In this document: in pieces, positions 1-6,027 of the stretch
Layout: each line of letters begins with the position of its first letter
Position numbering within the stretch: position 1 is the first letter of the stretch
NCBI GenBank assembly: GCA_017996075.1
Contig: JAGOHQ010000052.1
Coordinates: forward strand, 1 to 6,027
DNA from: Aliarcobacter sp.
Lineage (GTDB): Bacteria; Campylobacterota; Campylobacteria; Campylobacterales; Arcobacteraceae
DNA: 6,027 nucleotides
Reading direction: 5' to 3'
The notes under the pieces: generated by a model
What the model was told of the DNA's origin: nothing
Database searches by the model: none
Seen by the model: only the letters and a program-made list of their open reading frames with translations
Position numbers and translations under genes: made by a program

Positions 1-323
1 TGCATAAATCTCTCTTTTTTAAGAGCATAACAGATACTCTCTTCGATAGCCACAAAACTATTTTTACTATGATTTTTTATCAAAGATACAGAATCAAATA
101 TCTCACCTTTTGAGTATACACTTAAAACTTCATCATCGTTTATCTCTTGAATTAAACCTTTTAAAACAAAATATAAAAACTCTGGATTACTATCTTGTGC
201 TTGAACTATTGAGTTTGCTTTAAAATAGACAATGTCTAAATCTTCTACTAAATCGTCCAACTCAAATGTATTTAAATTATTAAATGGGTGAATATTTGAA
301 ATAAATTTTTTTTGCTCTTGCAT
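1..323 (-). CDS. cNMP-binding-like domain protein, probable DUF294 family (N-terminal 107 residues, 3' end off window)
   Basis: Only the first 107 residues are in the window. They form one cyclic-nucleotide-binding-like beta-roll: a helical start (about residues 10-30, HPFNNLNTFELDDL), the strands FLYFVLKGLIQEI (49-61), KGEIFD (72-77) and VAIEESICYALKKERF (91-106). This matches the N-terminal domain of proteins built as cNMP domain, CBS pair, DUF294 nucleotidyltransferase and DUF294_C, a presumed nucleotide-responsive signalling family. The later domains cannot be seen, so the family assignment is an inference, supported by the DUF294 gene at the other end of the locus. The phosphate-cassette Gly-Glu (G73, E74) is present, but the usual Arg is not (N88-S89-F90), so classical cAMP binding is doubtful. 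The first ATG is at 329, but the AGGAGA at 331-336 is only 1 nt from it and 7 nt from the ATG at 323, which I chose. The gene follows actP-1 by 65 nt across a hairpin. Confidence 0.85.
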   Translation of the reverse strand, partial: MQEQKKFISNIHPFNNLNTFELDDLVEDLDIVYFKANSIVQAQDSNPEFLYFVLKGLIQEINDDEVLSVYSKGEIFDSVSLIKNHSKNSFVAIEESICYALKKERFM

Positions 324-330
324 ACTCATC

Positions 331-336
331 TCTCCT
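331..336 (-). promoter_or_regulatory. Shine-Dalgarno AGGAGA deciding the start of the cNMP-domain gene
   Basis: Minus-strand AGGAGA is followed by GATGAGTATG, which offers two in-frame ATGs. Spacing is 1 nt to the first (329) and 7 nt to the second (323), so the second is the likely start. Seen in sequence; the choice rests on usual SD spacing. Confidence 0.75.
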
Positions 337-354
337 GTATTTAAAGTAGTGCAA

Positions 355-384
355 ATCAAAAAGAGAAGAGATTCTCTTTTTGAT
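355..384 (-). terminator. 13-bp hairpin just after actP-1
   Basis: Perfect inverted repeat of 13 bp (355-367 with 372-384) and a 4-nt loop, starting 4 nt after the actP-1 stop. On the minus strand the 5' arm is A-rich and the 3' arm is rich in U (TTCTCTTTTTGAT), but the bases that follow (TTGCACTACTTT) are a poor U-tract. It is probably a partial intrinsic terminator or a 3'-end stabilising structure. Because the next gene starts only 32 nt further on with no clear promoter between, read-through into the cNMP-domain gene is plausible. Confidence 0.6.
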
Positions 385-388
385 ATTT

Positions 389-2035
389 TTAGTGTGAAAC
401 TGCTCCTGCTGAACCAATTCCAGTGTTAGCTCTAACATTTTGAGCTCTAAACATAGCTCTCTCTGCTGTAGCTCGTTTTGAGTTATCAATTATAGAGAAG
501 AACCAAATTGAAACAAAGGCAACTGTAACAGAGAATAGTGCAGGGTGAGCATAAGGGAAAATTGCTTCTTTATTTCCTAAAATTTGAACCCAAACATTTG
601 GGCCTAAAATTACTAGAGAAACAGCTGTAATTAATCCCATAAATCCACCAATAAATGCACCTCTTGTTGTTAATTTTGACCAATAAATTGATAAAAATAA
701 AATTGGGAAGTTAGCACTTGCAGCAATTCCAAATGCAAGTCCAACCATATATGCAATATTTTGAGACTCAAATGCAATTCCAAGTGTAACTCCAACAATA
801 CCTACAATTATAACAGTTATTTTTGAAATTTTTACAATTTTCTCATCACTTGCATTTGGATTTATAACATTCGCATAAATATCGTGTGAAATTGCACTTG
901 CACCTGCAAGAGTAAGTCCAGAAACAACAGCCAAAATTGTAGCAAATGCAACAGCTGAAATAAATCCTAAGAAAGCATTTCCACCAAGCATATGAGATAG
1001 GTGAACTGATGCCATATTAGATCCACCAAATAGTTTTCCATCTACAAAATATTGAGCACCTTCAGCACTGTTTAAAAATGCAATTGCTCCAAGACCAACA
1101 ATAGAGATAATTACCCAAAAGTATGCAACAAATCCAGTTGCATAAACAACAGATTTTCTAGCCTCTTTTGCATTTCCAACTGTAAAGAATCTCATTAAAA
1201 CATGAGGAAGACCAGCAGTTCCTAGCATTAAAGCCATTCCTAAAGAGATAGCAGATACTGGATCACTTAAAAATCCACCTGGTTTTAAAATCTCTTCACC
1301 TTTTGCATGATTATTTACAGCAGTTTGAGCTAATGATTCAAAATTAAATCCAAAGTGCCATAAAACCATAATAGCCATAAATGAAACCCCAGAAAGAAGT
1401 AAAACAGCTTTAATAATTTGTACCCAAGTAGTTGCAAGCATTCCACCAAATGTTACATAAATAATCATTAGTGCTCCAACCATAAATACAGCATACTCAT
1501 ACTCCATACCAAATAGAATTTGAATTAGTTTTCCAGCTCCAACCATTTGAGCAATTAGATATAAAATAACAACAGATAAAGAACCAAATGCAGCTAAAGT
1601 TCTAATCTCTTTTTGTCCTAATCTATAAGCAGCGATATCAGCAAATGTAAATTTACCAAGATTTCTTAATTTTTCAGCCATAAAAAACAAAATTACAGGC
1701 CAACCAACTAAAAATGAAACAGCATAGATAATTCCATCATATCCATTCATATAAATAAGTCCAGATACTCCTAAAAATGCAGCTGCACTCATGTAGTCTC
1801 CAGCAATTGCTAAACCATTTTGAAATCCAGTTATTCCTCCACCAGCCGTATAGAAATCACTAGCAGATTTTGTTCTTTTAGCCGCCCAATATGTAATTCC
1901 AAGTGTTCCAAGTATAAATACCATAAACATAGCAACAGCAGCCACATTTAGTTCTCTTTTTCCTTCAAATGTTGCATCACCAGCAGCAAAAAGTGTAAGT
2001 GAAGCAAAAAATAATAAAGCTAATACTCTAATCAT
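389..2035 (-). CDS. actP: Cation/acetate symporter ActP, copy 1 (548 aa)
   Basis: SLC5/SSS-family inner-membrane transporter, expected to drive uptake of acetate and similar short monocarboxylates with a cation. It is collinear with E. coli ActP (549 aa) over its whole length. Residues 1-18 look like a signal peptide or first hydrophobic segment ending in LFAA, as in E. coli. Diagnostic stretches include [20 protein letters not shown] (62-81), [18 protein letters not shown] (196-213), [15 protein letters not shown] (272-286), [20 protein letters not shown] (364-383, TM8), [18 protein letters not shown] (443-460) and a C-terminal GAVSH. About 13 membrane segments are expected. The start ATG (2035-2033) overlaps the upstream DUF485 stop as ATGA and has a GGGAG five bases before it, so translation is coupled. 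It is about three-quarters identical by eye to the second copy at 2581-4230. Acetate specificity is inferred from the family; pyruvate or propionate transport cannot be excluded. Confidence 0.96.
   Translation of the reverse strand: MIRVLALLFFASLTLFAAGDATFEGKRELNVAAVAMFMVFILGTLGITYWAAKRTKSASDFYTAGGGITGFQNGLAIAGDYMSAAAFLGVSGLIYMNGYDGIIYAVSFLVGWPVILFFMAEKLRNLGKFTFADIAAYRLGQKEIRTLAAFGSLSVVILYLIAQMVGAGKLIQILFGMEYEYAVFMVGALMIIYVTFGGMLATTWVQIIKAVLLLSGVSFMAIMVLWHFGFNFESLAQTAVNNHAKGEEILKPGGFLSDPVSAISLGMALMLGTAGLPHVLMRFFTVGNAKEARKSVVYATGFVAYFWVIISIVGLGAIAFLNSAEGAQYFVDGKLFGGSNMASVHLSHMLGGNAFLGFISAVAFATILAVVSGLTLAGASAISHDIYANVINPNASDEKIVKISKITVIIVGIVGVTLGIAFESQNIAYMVGLAFGIAASANFPILFLSIYWSKLTTRGAFIGGFMGLITAVSLVILGPNVWVQILGNKEAIFPYAHPALFSVTVAFVSIWFFSIIDNSKRATAERAMFRAQNVRANTGIGSAGAVSH
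1404..1441. repeat. 38-nt block identical to 3614-3651 within actP copies
   Basis: These 38 bases are identical between the two actP genes. They encode part of the conserved [13 protein letters not shown] segment. A second identical block is 651-685 versus 2843-2877 (35 nt). Identity includes synonymous positions, so it reflects common descent and possibly gene conversion, though protein constraint contributes. Confidence 0.85.
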
Positions 2036-2349
2036 AAAAACTCCCTTACATCTCTTTTAATCTCATTTGTAAGATCGTCAAATTCACTATTTGCACGTCT
2101 TACATAAACTAGTGTTGTTAAAAAGCTAATAACTAAAATTGCTAGTGCAATAGGAAATGCAATAGTTGTTATATATCCTTCTGCTACTTTTATTGCAAAT
2201 AAATCTTTGTTAAATGCAACTATTGTGATAAATGAGTAAAACATTATCAAAACAAATATTCCTAATTTTAAAGCTAAAGAGTTTCTTTTTGAAACTAGCT
2301 CTTGATATTTAGGATTGGCTTCTATTTTTGCAACCAATTTTTCATCCAT
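2032..2349 (-). CDS. yjcH: DUF485 (YjcH-type) small membrane protein, copy 1 (105 aa)
   Basis: A two-helix inner-membrane protein of the DUF485 family, the conserved small partner encoded with ActP symporters. Its exact role (assembly, stability or regulation of the symporter) is not established. The length matches E. coli YjcH (104 aa). Family hallmarks are a charged N-terminus with [11 protein letters not shown] (12-22), TM1 at about 27-46, TM2 at about 60-84, then [12 protein letters not shown] (82-93), equivalent to E. coli YIWRANGEFDRL. The start ATG (2349-2347) has a GGAG at 2358-2361, eight bases upstream. The stop TGA shares ATGA with the actP-1 start, so the two genes form one transcript and are translationally coupled. 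The paralogue at 4232-4543 has the same layout. Confidence 0.95.
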   Translation of the reverse strand: MDEKLVAKIEANPKYQELVSKRNSLALKLGIFVLIMFYSFITIVAFNKDLFAIKVAEGYITTIAFPIALAILVISFLTTLVYVRRANSEFDDLTNEIKRDVREFL

Positions 2350-2380
2350 ACCTTATTCTCCTGCGACTTTTTTTTATTTT

Positions 2381-2401
2381 TTTATCTATATGCTAGATAA
2401 A
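2381..2401. repeat. Inverted repeat TTTATCTA-N5-TAGATAAA in the leader of DUF485-1/actP-1
   Basis: Perfect 8-bp arms (2381-2388 and 2394-2401) with a 5-nt spacer. It lies 32-52 nt upstream of the DUF485-1 start, just downstream of a TATAAT box (2409-2414), so it falls at about +1 to +21 of the predicted transcript. It could be an operator or a 5' hairpin in the mRNA. On the minus strand it is followed by an A-rich run (A7-T-A8, 2368-2383), so it is not an intrinsic terminator. No such repeat was found in front of DUF485-2. Confidence 0.6.
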
Positions 2402-2408
2402 GTAATGG

Positions 2409-2414
2409 ATTATA
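2409..2414 (-). promoter_or_regulatory. Probable sigma-70 -10 box for DUF485-1/actP-1
   Basis: A perfect TATAAT on the minus strand, 60 nt upstream of the DUF485-1 start, in a 231-bp gap (2350-2580) that follows the actP-2 hairpin. No good TTGACA lies 17 bp upstream (CAAGCA at 2432-2437). A missing -35 with AT-rich upstream DNA is typical of Campylobacterota promoters. A second TATAAT at 2452-2457 is an alternative. The rest of the gap is plain AT-rich DNA with no gene. Confidence 0.5.
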
Positions 2415-2547
2415 CAAATAAATTTATATTTTGCTTGATTTGTTGATAGAAATTATATAGAAATTTTAAAATAAATGTAGAATAGTAACAAAAAACAATA
2501 TTTTAATTATTAGAATTAATTATAAATATTAAGATTAAATTAAGAAG

Positions 2548-2575
2548 TTACTAAAGAGATTTCTCTCTTTAGTAA
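2548..2575 (-). terminator. 12-bp hairpin after actP-2
   Basis: Perfect 12-bp inverted repeat (2548-2559 with 2564-2575) and a 4-nt loop, beginning 5 nt after the actP-2 stop. The sequence after the stem on the minus strand (CTTCTTAATTTAATC) is only a moderate U-tract. Its inner AAAGAGA/TCTCTTT stem core matches the hairpin after actP-1, so the two actP 3' ends share a design. It likely separates the two transporter units at least partly. Confidence 0.65.
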
Positions 2576-2580
2576 TTTTG

Positions 2581-4230
2581 TTAGTGTGACACAGCTCCAT
2601 CAGCACCAATACCAGTTTCAGCTCTAATTTTTTGAGCTTCAAATCCAGCTTTATCCTCTTCTGCTCTAGCTGATTTATCAGTAATAGAGAAGAACCAAAT
2701 TCCAATAAACGCTGCAAGAATTGAGAATAGTGCAGGTTGTGTATATGGGAATATAGCAGTTTCAAATCCGAAGATAGTTACCCATACAGTTTTACTTAGA
2801 ACAACTAGAATAACAGCTGTTAGTAAACCTATAAATCCACCTATAAATGCACCTCTTGTTGTTAATTTTGACCAATAGATTGATAAAATTAATATTGGGA
2901 AGTTAGCAGATGCAGCAACAGCAAATGCAAGTCCAACCATAAATGCAATATTTTGATTTTCAAATGCAAATCCTAAAAGAATTGCAACAATACCAATAAC
3001 TAAAACTGTTCTTTTTGAAACTTTCATTTCTTCAGCATCAGTAGCTTGACCTTTTCTAATAACGATTGCATATAAATCATGTGCAATTGAATTAGAAGCA
3101 GCAAGAGTTAATCCTGCAACAACTGCTAAAATTGTAGCAAATGAAACAGCCGCAATAAATCCTAAGAATATATCACCACCAATAGCAGCAGATAAGTGAA
3201 CTGCAGCCATATTATTTCCACCAATGATATTTTTCATATCAATAACACCATCTTTAAAGAATGGAGCAGCTTCTGGACTTAATAAGAAAACAACAGCACC
3301 TAAACCAACAATACCAATGATTAAATAGAAATAACCAATAAATGCAGTTGCCCAAACAACAGATTTTCTAGCTTCTTTAGCATTTCCAACTGTAAAAAAT
3401 CTCATAAGAATATGAGGTAAACCAGCTGTTCCAAGCATTAAAGCAAGTCCTAAAGATATAGCAGAAACAGGATCAGATACGAATGGACCTGGTCTTAATA
3501 TCATTTCACCTTTTGGATGCATACTAACAGCTTGAGCAGCTAAAGTACCAAATGAGAATCCATAGTGTGAAAGAACCATAATAGCAATAAACGTTACACC
3601 CGATAGAAGTAATACAGCTTTAATAATTTGTACCCAAGTAGTTGCAAGCATACCACCAAAAGTTACGTAAATAATCATTAATGCACCTACAATTACAACT
3701 GACCAAGCGTATGGAATGTGGAATAATAATTCAATTAATTTTCCAGCCCCAACCATTTGAGCAATAAGATAGAAAGTTACAACAGTTAAAGAACCAAATG
3801 CAGCAAGAATTCTTATTTTTTGCTCATCAAGTCTGTAAGCAGCAATATCTGTAAAGTTAAATTTACCTAAGTTTCTTAATTTTTCAGCCATTAAGAATAG
3901 AATAATTGGCCAACCAACTAAGAATCCAATAGCATAAATCATACCATCAAAACCATGTAAGAAAATCATTCCTGAAATACCAAGGAATGAAGCAGCAGAC
4001 ATATAATCTCCAGCAATTGCTAGACCATTTTGGAATCCAGAAATTCCTCCACCTGCAGTATAGAAATCTGAAGCAGATTTTGTTTTACTAGCAGCCCATT
4101 TTGTAATACCCATAGTCGCAACTATAAATACAAAGAACATAATTACCGCGGGAATATTTAATTTATCCGCACCCTCAGCAGCAAATAATGCTAAAGAAGA
4201 CAAACTTAAGAGAGTAAATATTTTTAACAT
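2581..4230 (-). CDS. actP: Cation/acetate symporter ActP, copy 2 (549 aa)
   Basis: Second SLC5/SSS ActP paralogue, collinear with E. coli ActP at the same length (549 aa). Visible features are an N-terminal hydrophobic, signal-like segment (1-18, ending LFAA), [20 protein letters not shown] (57-76), [19 protein letters not shown] (191-209), [15 protein letters not shown] (267-281), NNMAAVHL (339-346), [14 protein letters not shown] (364-377) and [12 protein letters not shown] (450-461), ending GAVSH. Two loops are longer than in copy 1: about 330-338 (DMKNII) and about 393-402 ([10 protein letters not shown]). The latter resembles E. coli. At the end of TM8, residues 378-383 read ASNSIA, where copy 1 has GASAIS and E. 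coli has a near-identical GASAVS. The start lies 1 nt past the DUF485-2 stop, with AAGGA 11 nt upstream, so coupling is likely. Substrate is inferred from the family; the divergence leaves room for a different affinity or substrate. Confidence 0.96.
   Translation of the reverse strand: MLKIFTLLSLSSLALFAAEGADKLNIPAVIMFFVFIVATMGITKWAASKTKSASDFYTAGGGISGFQNGLAIAGDYMSAASFLGISGMIFLHGFDGMIYAIGFLVGWPIILFLMAEKLRNLGKFNFTDIAAYRLDEQKIRILAAFGSLTVVTFYLIAQMVGAGKLIELLFHIPYAWSVVIVGALMIIYVTFGGMLATTWVQIIKAVLLLSGVTFIAIMVLSHYGFSFGTLAAQAVSMHPKGEMILRPGPFVSDPVSAISLGLALMLGTAGLPHILMRFFTVGNAKEARKSVVWATAFIGYFYLIIGIVGLGAVVFLLSPEAAPFFKDGVIDMKNIIGGNNMAAVHLSAAIGGDIFLGFIAAVSFATILAVVAGLTLAASNSIAHDLYAIVIRKGQATDAEEMKVSKRTVLVIGIVAILLGFAFENQNIAFMVGLAFAVAASANFPILILSIYWSKLTTRGAFIGGFIGLLTAVILVVLSKTVWVTIFGFETAIFPYTQPALFSILAAFIGIWFFSITDKSARAEEDKAGFEAQKIRAETGIGADGAVSH
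3614..3651. repeat. 38-nt block identical to 1404-1441 within actP copies
   Basis: This is the copy-2 partner of the identical segment in actP-1. The offset between copies here is 2210 bases, against 2192 at the 35-nt block 651-685/2843-2877. The difference of 18 bases reflects the indels between the two genes. Confidence 0.85.
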
Positions 4231-4231
4231 A

Positions 4232-4543
4232 TTATAAAATATCCTTTACATCATTTTTTATAGACATTTCTAAGTCTTCAAACTCACCATTTGCTCTAAC
4301 AACATAAATAACAGTTGAAGCAAATGCAATCAATATAATTGCAACAGCTATAGGCCATGCAACAGTCATAACTTCACCAACTTTTGTAGCAAAAAATTCT
4401 CTATTAAATGCTATAGTTAAAACGAAACCGTAATAAACTACTAATACAAAGATTGCTAATTTAATAGCAAAAGAACTTCTTTTTGAAGTAAGTTCTTTGT
4501 ATTTAGGATTATTTTTAATCCTTTCTACTAATTCTTTATTCAT
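4232..4543 (-). CDS. yjcH: DUF485 (YjcH-type) small membrane protein, copy 2 (103 aa)
   Basis: The DUF485 partner of actP-2, with two membrane helices (about 27-46 and 58-82). [11 protein letters not shown] (12-22) and [11 protein letters not shown] (81-91) are the family signatures and align directly with copy 1. The frame stays open upstream to an ATG at 4600, but I chose the ATG at 4543: it has an AGGAGA at 4548-4553, it gives MNKELVERI, matching the N-terminus of copy 1, and the extra 19 residues resemble no family member. The stop TAA is 1 nt before the actP-2 start, rather than overlapping it as in copy 1. The 121-nt gap upstream contains the exonuclease terminator, so this pair probably has its own promoter. 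Confidence 0.94.
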   Translation of the reverse strand: MNKELVERIKNNPKYKELTSKRSSFAIKLAIFVLVVYYGFVLTIAFNREFFATKVGEVMTVAWPIAVAIILIAFASTVIYVVRANGEFEDLEMSIKNDVKDIL

Positions 4544-4575
4544 TTTTTCTCCTAAAATAAGATTCACTGAAATAG

Positions 4576-4604
4576 TAAAATATTTTAGTTGCAAAAACAT
4601 AGCA
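4576..4604 (-). promoter_or_regulatory. Candidate promoter region for DUF485-2/actP-2
   Basis: Between the terminator T-tract and the SD, the minus strand offers an extended -10 (TG-C-TATGTT, 4596-4604) and TAAAAT (4582-4587). The latter lies in a perfect 12-bp palindrome, TAAAATATTTTA (4576-4587). None has a convincing -35. A promoter is expected here because the preceding gene ends in a strong terminator; the exact box is uncertain. Confidence 0.35.
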
Positions 4605-4618
4605 TTTAAAGAAAGATT

Positions 4619-4668
4619 AAAAAAAAAGATTTAAAAAGATTAGAAATACTATAAAATCGTATTTCTAA
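4619..4668 (-). terminator. Intrinsic terminator of the DUF294-exonuclease transcript
   Basis: A 10-bp perfect stem (4640-4649 with 4659-4668) with a 9-nt loop is followed on the minus strand by ATCTTTTTAAATC and then nine T (4619-4627). The upstream arm includes the exonuclease stop codon TAG (4667-4665), so hairpin and coding end overlap. This is the strongest terminator in the window and separates the nuclease unit from the transporter units. Confidence 0.75.
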
Positions 4669-5291
4669 AAGTTAATTTTTTTCTGTTTCGCAATATTTTT
4701 TAGTTTTAAGAATATCATAGAAGTCATTATTGCATCATTTAAAGCATCATGTTTTCCCAAAACTGGAATATCAAGAAAAGTCATAATAGTATCAAACTTT
4801 AAATCTATAAATCCGTAGTTATCTTTCGTCTTTTTTATATCATAATATATTGATGATACTTCAACCCTTTCATTTGGAAGTTTTATACCTATTAATTTTT
4901 TTGTATATTTTGAAATCATTTCCATATCAAAATCTATATAGTAGCCAACTATTGGTCTTGAACCAATAAAATCAAGAAGTTTATATATTGCAACATCAGG
5001 TTCAATAGCATTTTGTAAATCTATCTCCCTTAGAAGATGAATTTTTATGGATTCAGGATTAATATTTTTTGATGGTTTTACAAAGATATTAAATGTTTTT
5101 CTCATTAAAATTTTATTATCTTTTATTAAAACTGCACCAATAGATAAAATCTCATCTTTTTTAGGGTTTAAACCTGTAGTTTCACAGTCTAAACTTATAT
5201 ATTCTCCTTCTGGAGATTCATCAAATAAAAAATCAAATTTTTTATTTAAAAGTCTTTTTCTTTGCCACTGTTTTATAATATTTTTAAACAT
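4665..5291 (-). CDS. DnaQ-like DEDDh 3'-5' exonuclease (208 aa)
   Basis: RNase T/DnaQ-fold exonuclease with all acidic residues visible: Exo I SLDCETTGL (D35, E37), Exo II VGYYIDFDMEM (D122) and Exo III GKHDALNDA (H181, D186). Members hydrolyse 3' ends of DNA or RNA with two metal ions. The Exo II motif has GYY where replicative epsilon subunits usually have HN, and the protein has no polymerase-binding tail that I can recognise, so it is not the main DnaQ proofreader. An N-terminal extension of about 30 residues, FLFDESPEGEYISLDCETTG, resembles family members encoded next to DUF294 and acetate symporter genes in Proteobacteria. The natural substrate is unknown. The start lies 1 nt after the DUF294 stop, with only a weak SD (TTAAGATG), pointing to translational coupling. 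The gene ends inside a terminator hairpin. Confidence 0.92.
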   Translation of the reverse strand: MFKNIIKQWQRKRLLNKKFDFLFDESPEGEYISLDCETTGLNPKKDEILSIGAVLIKDNKILMRKTFNIFVKPSKNINPESIKIHLLREIDLQNAIEPDVAIYKLLDFIGSRPIVGYYIDFDMEMISKYTKKLIGIKLPNERVEVSSIYYDIKKTKDNYGFIDLKFDTIMTFLDIPVLGKHDALNDAIMTSMIFLKLKNIAKQKKINF

Positions 5292-5292
5292 C

Positions 5293-6027
5293 TTAATAAA
5301 TCTTATCTAGTTTAAATATATAACTTATTATTTTTTTGAAATCATTTACAATTTTAAATGATTCTTTTAGTAAATCTCTTTCTATTTTTCCTAAACTATT
5401 TGTTTCTATCTCATTTGAAAGTGGTTTATTTTGCTGTAGTAACTCCATTTGTTGTCTTAATCTTAAGGTATTTGCTATTTCAAGTGCTTCTAATAGTTCA
5501 GCCGCTCTATCTTTGTCTAAGATTTTTCTTTGTTCTAAAATTTGAATTCTTTTTATAGTTGTTGTCTCTTTTATTTTCTCTTTTAAAGCTAAACTTCTAA
5601 TTCCATGAACAATTGGAAAAATTGCAGCTTTTTTAATATTTATAAAATTATCTTTACCCATAAAACTAGATATTGTTGTTGGAGTTTCAAATGCTATTGT
5701 TGCTTTTGCAAAATATGCCATAAAAATATGATTTTGCACTTTTGAGTATAAAAACTCTTTTAAATCAATTAACATCTGTTTATCACCAGCAACTGAAAAT
5801 GAGTCTGTGAATATAGCTAAATCTAAAAAGTTTTTCATATCTTGAGTGCCGAGCCATCTTGATATATCATTTTTAAAATTTAGATATGATTTACACCAAT
5901 CAGGATTAGAAACCATTATATTTCCTTCACAAGGAGGATAACCTAAAAATACAAGAGCATCTGTAATTTTTTGCATATAAGGTCTGTATTGTTCAACATC
6001 AACACCATCTCTTACAATTAAAGCATT
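5293..6027 (-). CDS. DUF294-family putative nucleotidyltransferase, C-terminal 244 residues (5' end off window)
   Basis: The frame is open from the window edge, so the ATG at 5976 is internal and the gene is 5'-truncated here. Visible residues start at NALIVRDGVD, which normally follows the TDQD nucleotidyltransferase motif of DUF294, so the metal-binding aspartates lie just outside. Then come LGYPPCEGNIMVSNPDWC (about 28-45), which completes the transferase-like domain, and a helical DUF294_C domain with FMGKDNFINIKKAAIFPIVH (about 122-141), GIRSLALKEKI and RAAELLEALE, ending in an ERDLLKESFKIVNDFKKI helix (216-233). Full members usually carry an N-terminal cNMP-like domain and CBS pair, an architecture reminiscent of GlnD, and are thought to be cytoplasmic nucleotide-responsive regulators. 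No reaction has been firmly assigned. It is followed after 1 nt by the exonuclease, so the two are co-transcribed. Confidence 0.93.
   Translation of the reverse strand, partial: NALIVRDGVDVEQYRPYMQKITDALVFLGYPPCEGNIMVSNPDWCKSYLNFKNDISRWLGTQDMKNFLDLAIFTDSFSVAGDKQMLIDLKEFLYSKVQNHIFMAYFAKATIAFETPTTISSFMGKDNFINIKKAAIFPIVHGIRSLALKEKIKETTTIKRIQILEQRKILDKDRAAELLEALEIANTLRLRQQMELLQQNKPLSNEIETNSLGKIERDLLKESFKIVNDFKKIISYIFKLDKIY

Noticed and set aside
280..489. Minus-strand 69-codon open frame spanning the actP-1 end and hairpin
   Set aside because: It is a different reading frame of the actP-1 C-terminus, with low-complexity Leu/Glu-rich content and no ribosome site. A similar shadow exists at 2535-2765 over actP-2.
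2460..2540. AT-rich imperfect palindromes such as TTAATT-N5-AATTAA in the gap after actP-2
   Set aside because: Short A/T-only symmetry is expected by chance at this base composition, and it has no positional link to a promoter box.
2535..2765. Minus-strand 76-codon open frame over the actP-2 end
   Set aside because: It overlaps actP-2 out of frame, runs through the terminator hairpin, and has a Lys/Leu-rich composition typical of AT-rich shadows.
4544..4600. Upstream extension of DUF485-2 to an ATG at 4600
   Set aside because: The added 19 residues match no family member, a good AGGAGA lies before the ATG at 4543, and copy 1 begins at the equivalent position.
4665..5291. Calling the exonuclease dnaQ, the replicative epsilon subunit
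   Set aside because: The catalytic motifs fit the superfamily, but the GYY variant of Exo II, the N-terminal extension and the ActP/DUF294 context point to an accessory exonuclease.
5047..5310. Plus-strand 87-codon open frame
   Set aside because: It is antisense to the well-supported exonuclease, has no recognisable domain and has a hydrophobic low-complexity tail.
5336..5558. Two overlapping plus-strand open frames
   Set aside because: They are antisense to the DUF294_C domain, have Ser/Phe/Leu-rich shadow composition and lack any supporting SD or homology.
5293..5976. Reading the DUF294 gene as a complete 227-residue protein starting at 5976
   Set aside because: The frame remains open to the window edge and the upstream residues (NALIVRDGVD) are conserved DUF294 sequence, so this ATG is internal.

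Overview
The window is AT-rich, and all seven supported genes lie on the minus strand, so transcription runs from high to low coordinates. The protein repertoire and base composition suggest a Campylobacterota genome of the Arcobacter group (Arcobacter/Aliarcobacter). This is an inference from sequence style and gene content, because no rRNA or marker gene is present to confirm it.

Layout in the direction of transcription. (1) 6027-5293 is the C-terminal part of a DUF294-family protein, a putative nucleotidyltransferase; its start lies beyond the window. (2) 5291-4665 is a DnaQ-like DEDDh 3'-5' exonuclease, one base after the DUF294 stop. It ends in a strong hairpin plus T-tract terminator that overlaps its own stop codon. 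(3) 4543-2581 is a DUF485 (YjcH-type) small membrane protein followed by an ActP-type cation/acetate symporter, ending in a 12-bp hairpin. (4) A 231-bp AT-rich gap carries a likely promoter and an inverted repeat. (5) 2349-389 is a second DUF485 plus ActP pair, coupled by an ATGA overlap and ending in a 13-bp hairpin. (6) 323-1 is the N-terminal part of a gene with a cNMP-binding-like domain, most likely a second DUF294-family protein that runs off the window.

How the genes fit together: ActP is an SLC5/SSS-family transporter for acetate and related short monocarboxylates, and DUF485 is its usual small membrane partner. In many Proteobacteria this pair sits beside a CBS/DUF294 protein and a DnaQ-like exonuclease. 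From memory, Pseudomonas aeruginosa PA3232-PA3235 has the same four families. The window is therefore an acetate-uptake locus with a duplicated transporter module and an associated, poorly understood nucleotide-related pair (DUF294 and exonuclease). No acs, histidine kinase or response regulator lies inside the window.

No stretch over 300 bases lacks a gene. I see no RNA gene, insertion sequence, CRISPR array or phage feature. The points most worth following are the divergence of the two ActP copies in TM8, the DUF294/exonuclease association, the two DUF294-like genes flanking the transporters, and the palindrome at the predicted start of the actP-1 transcript.
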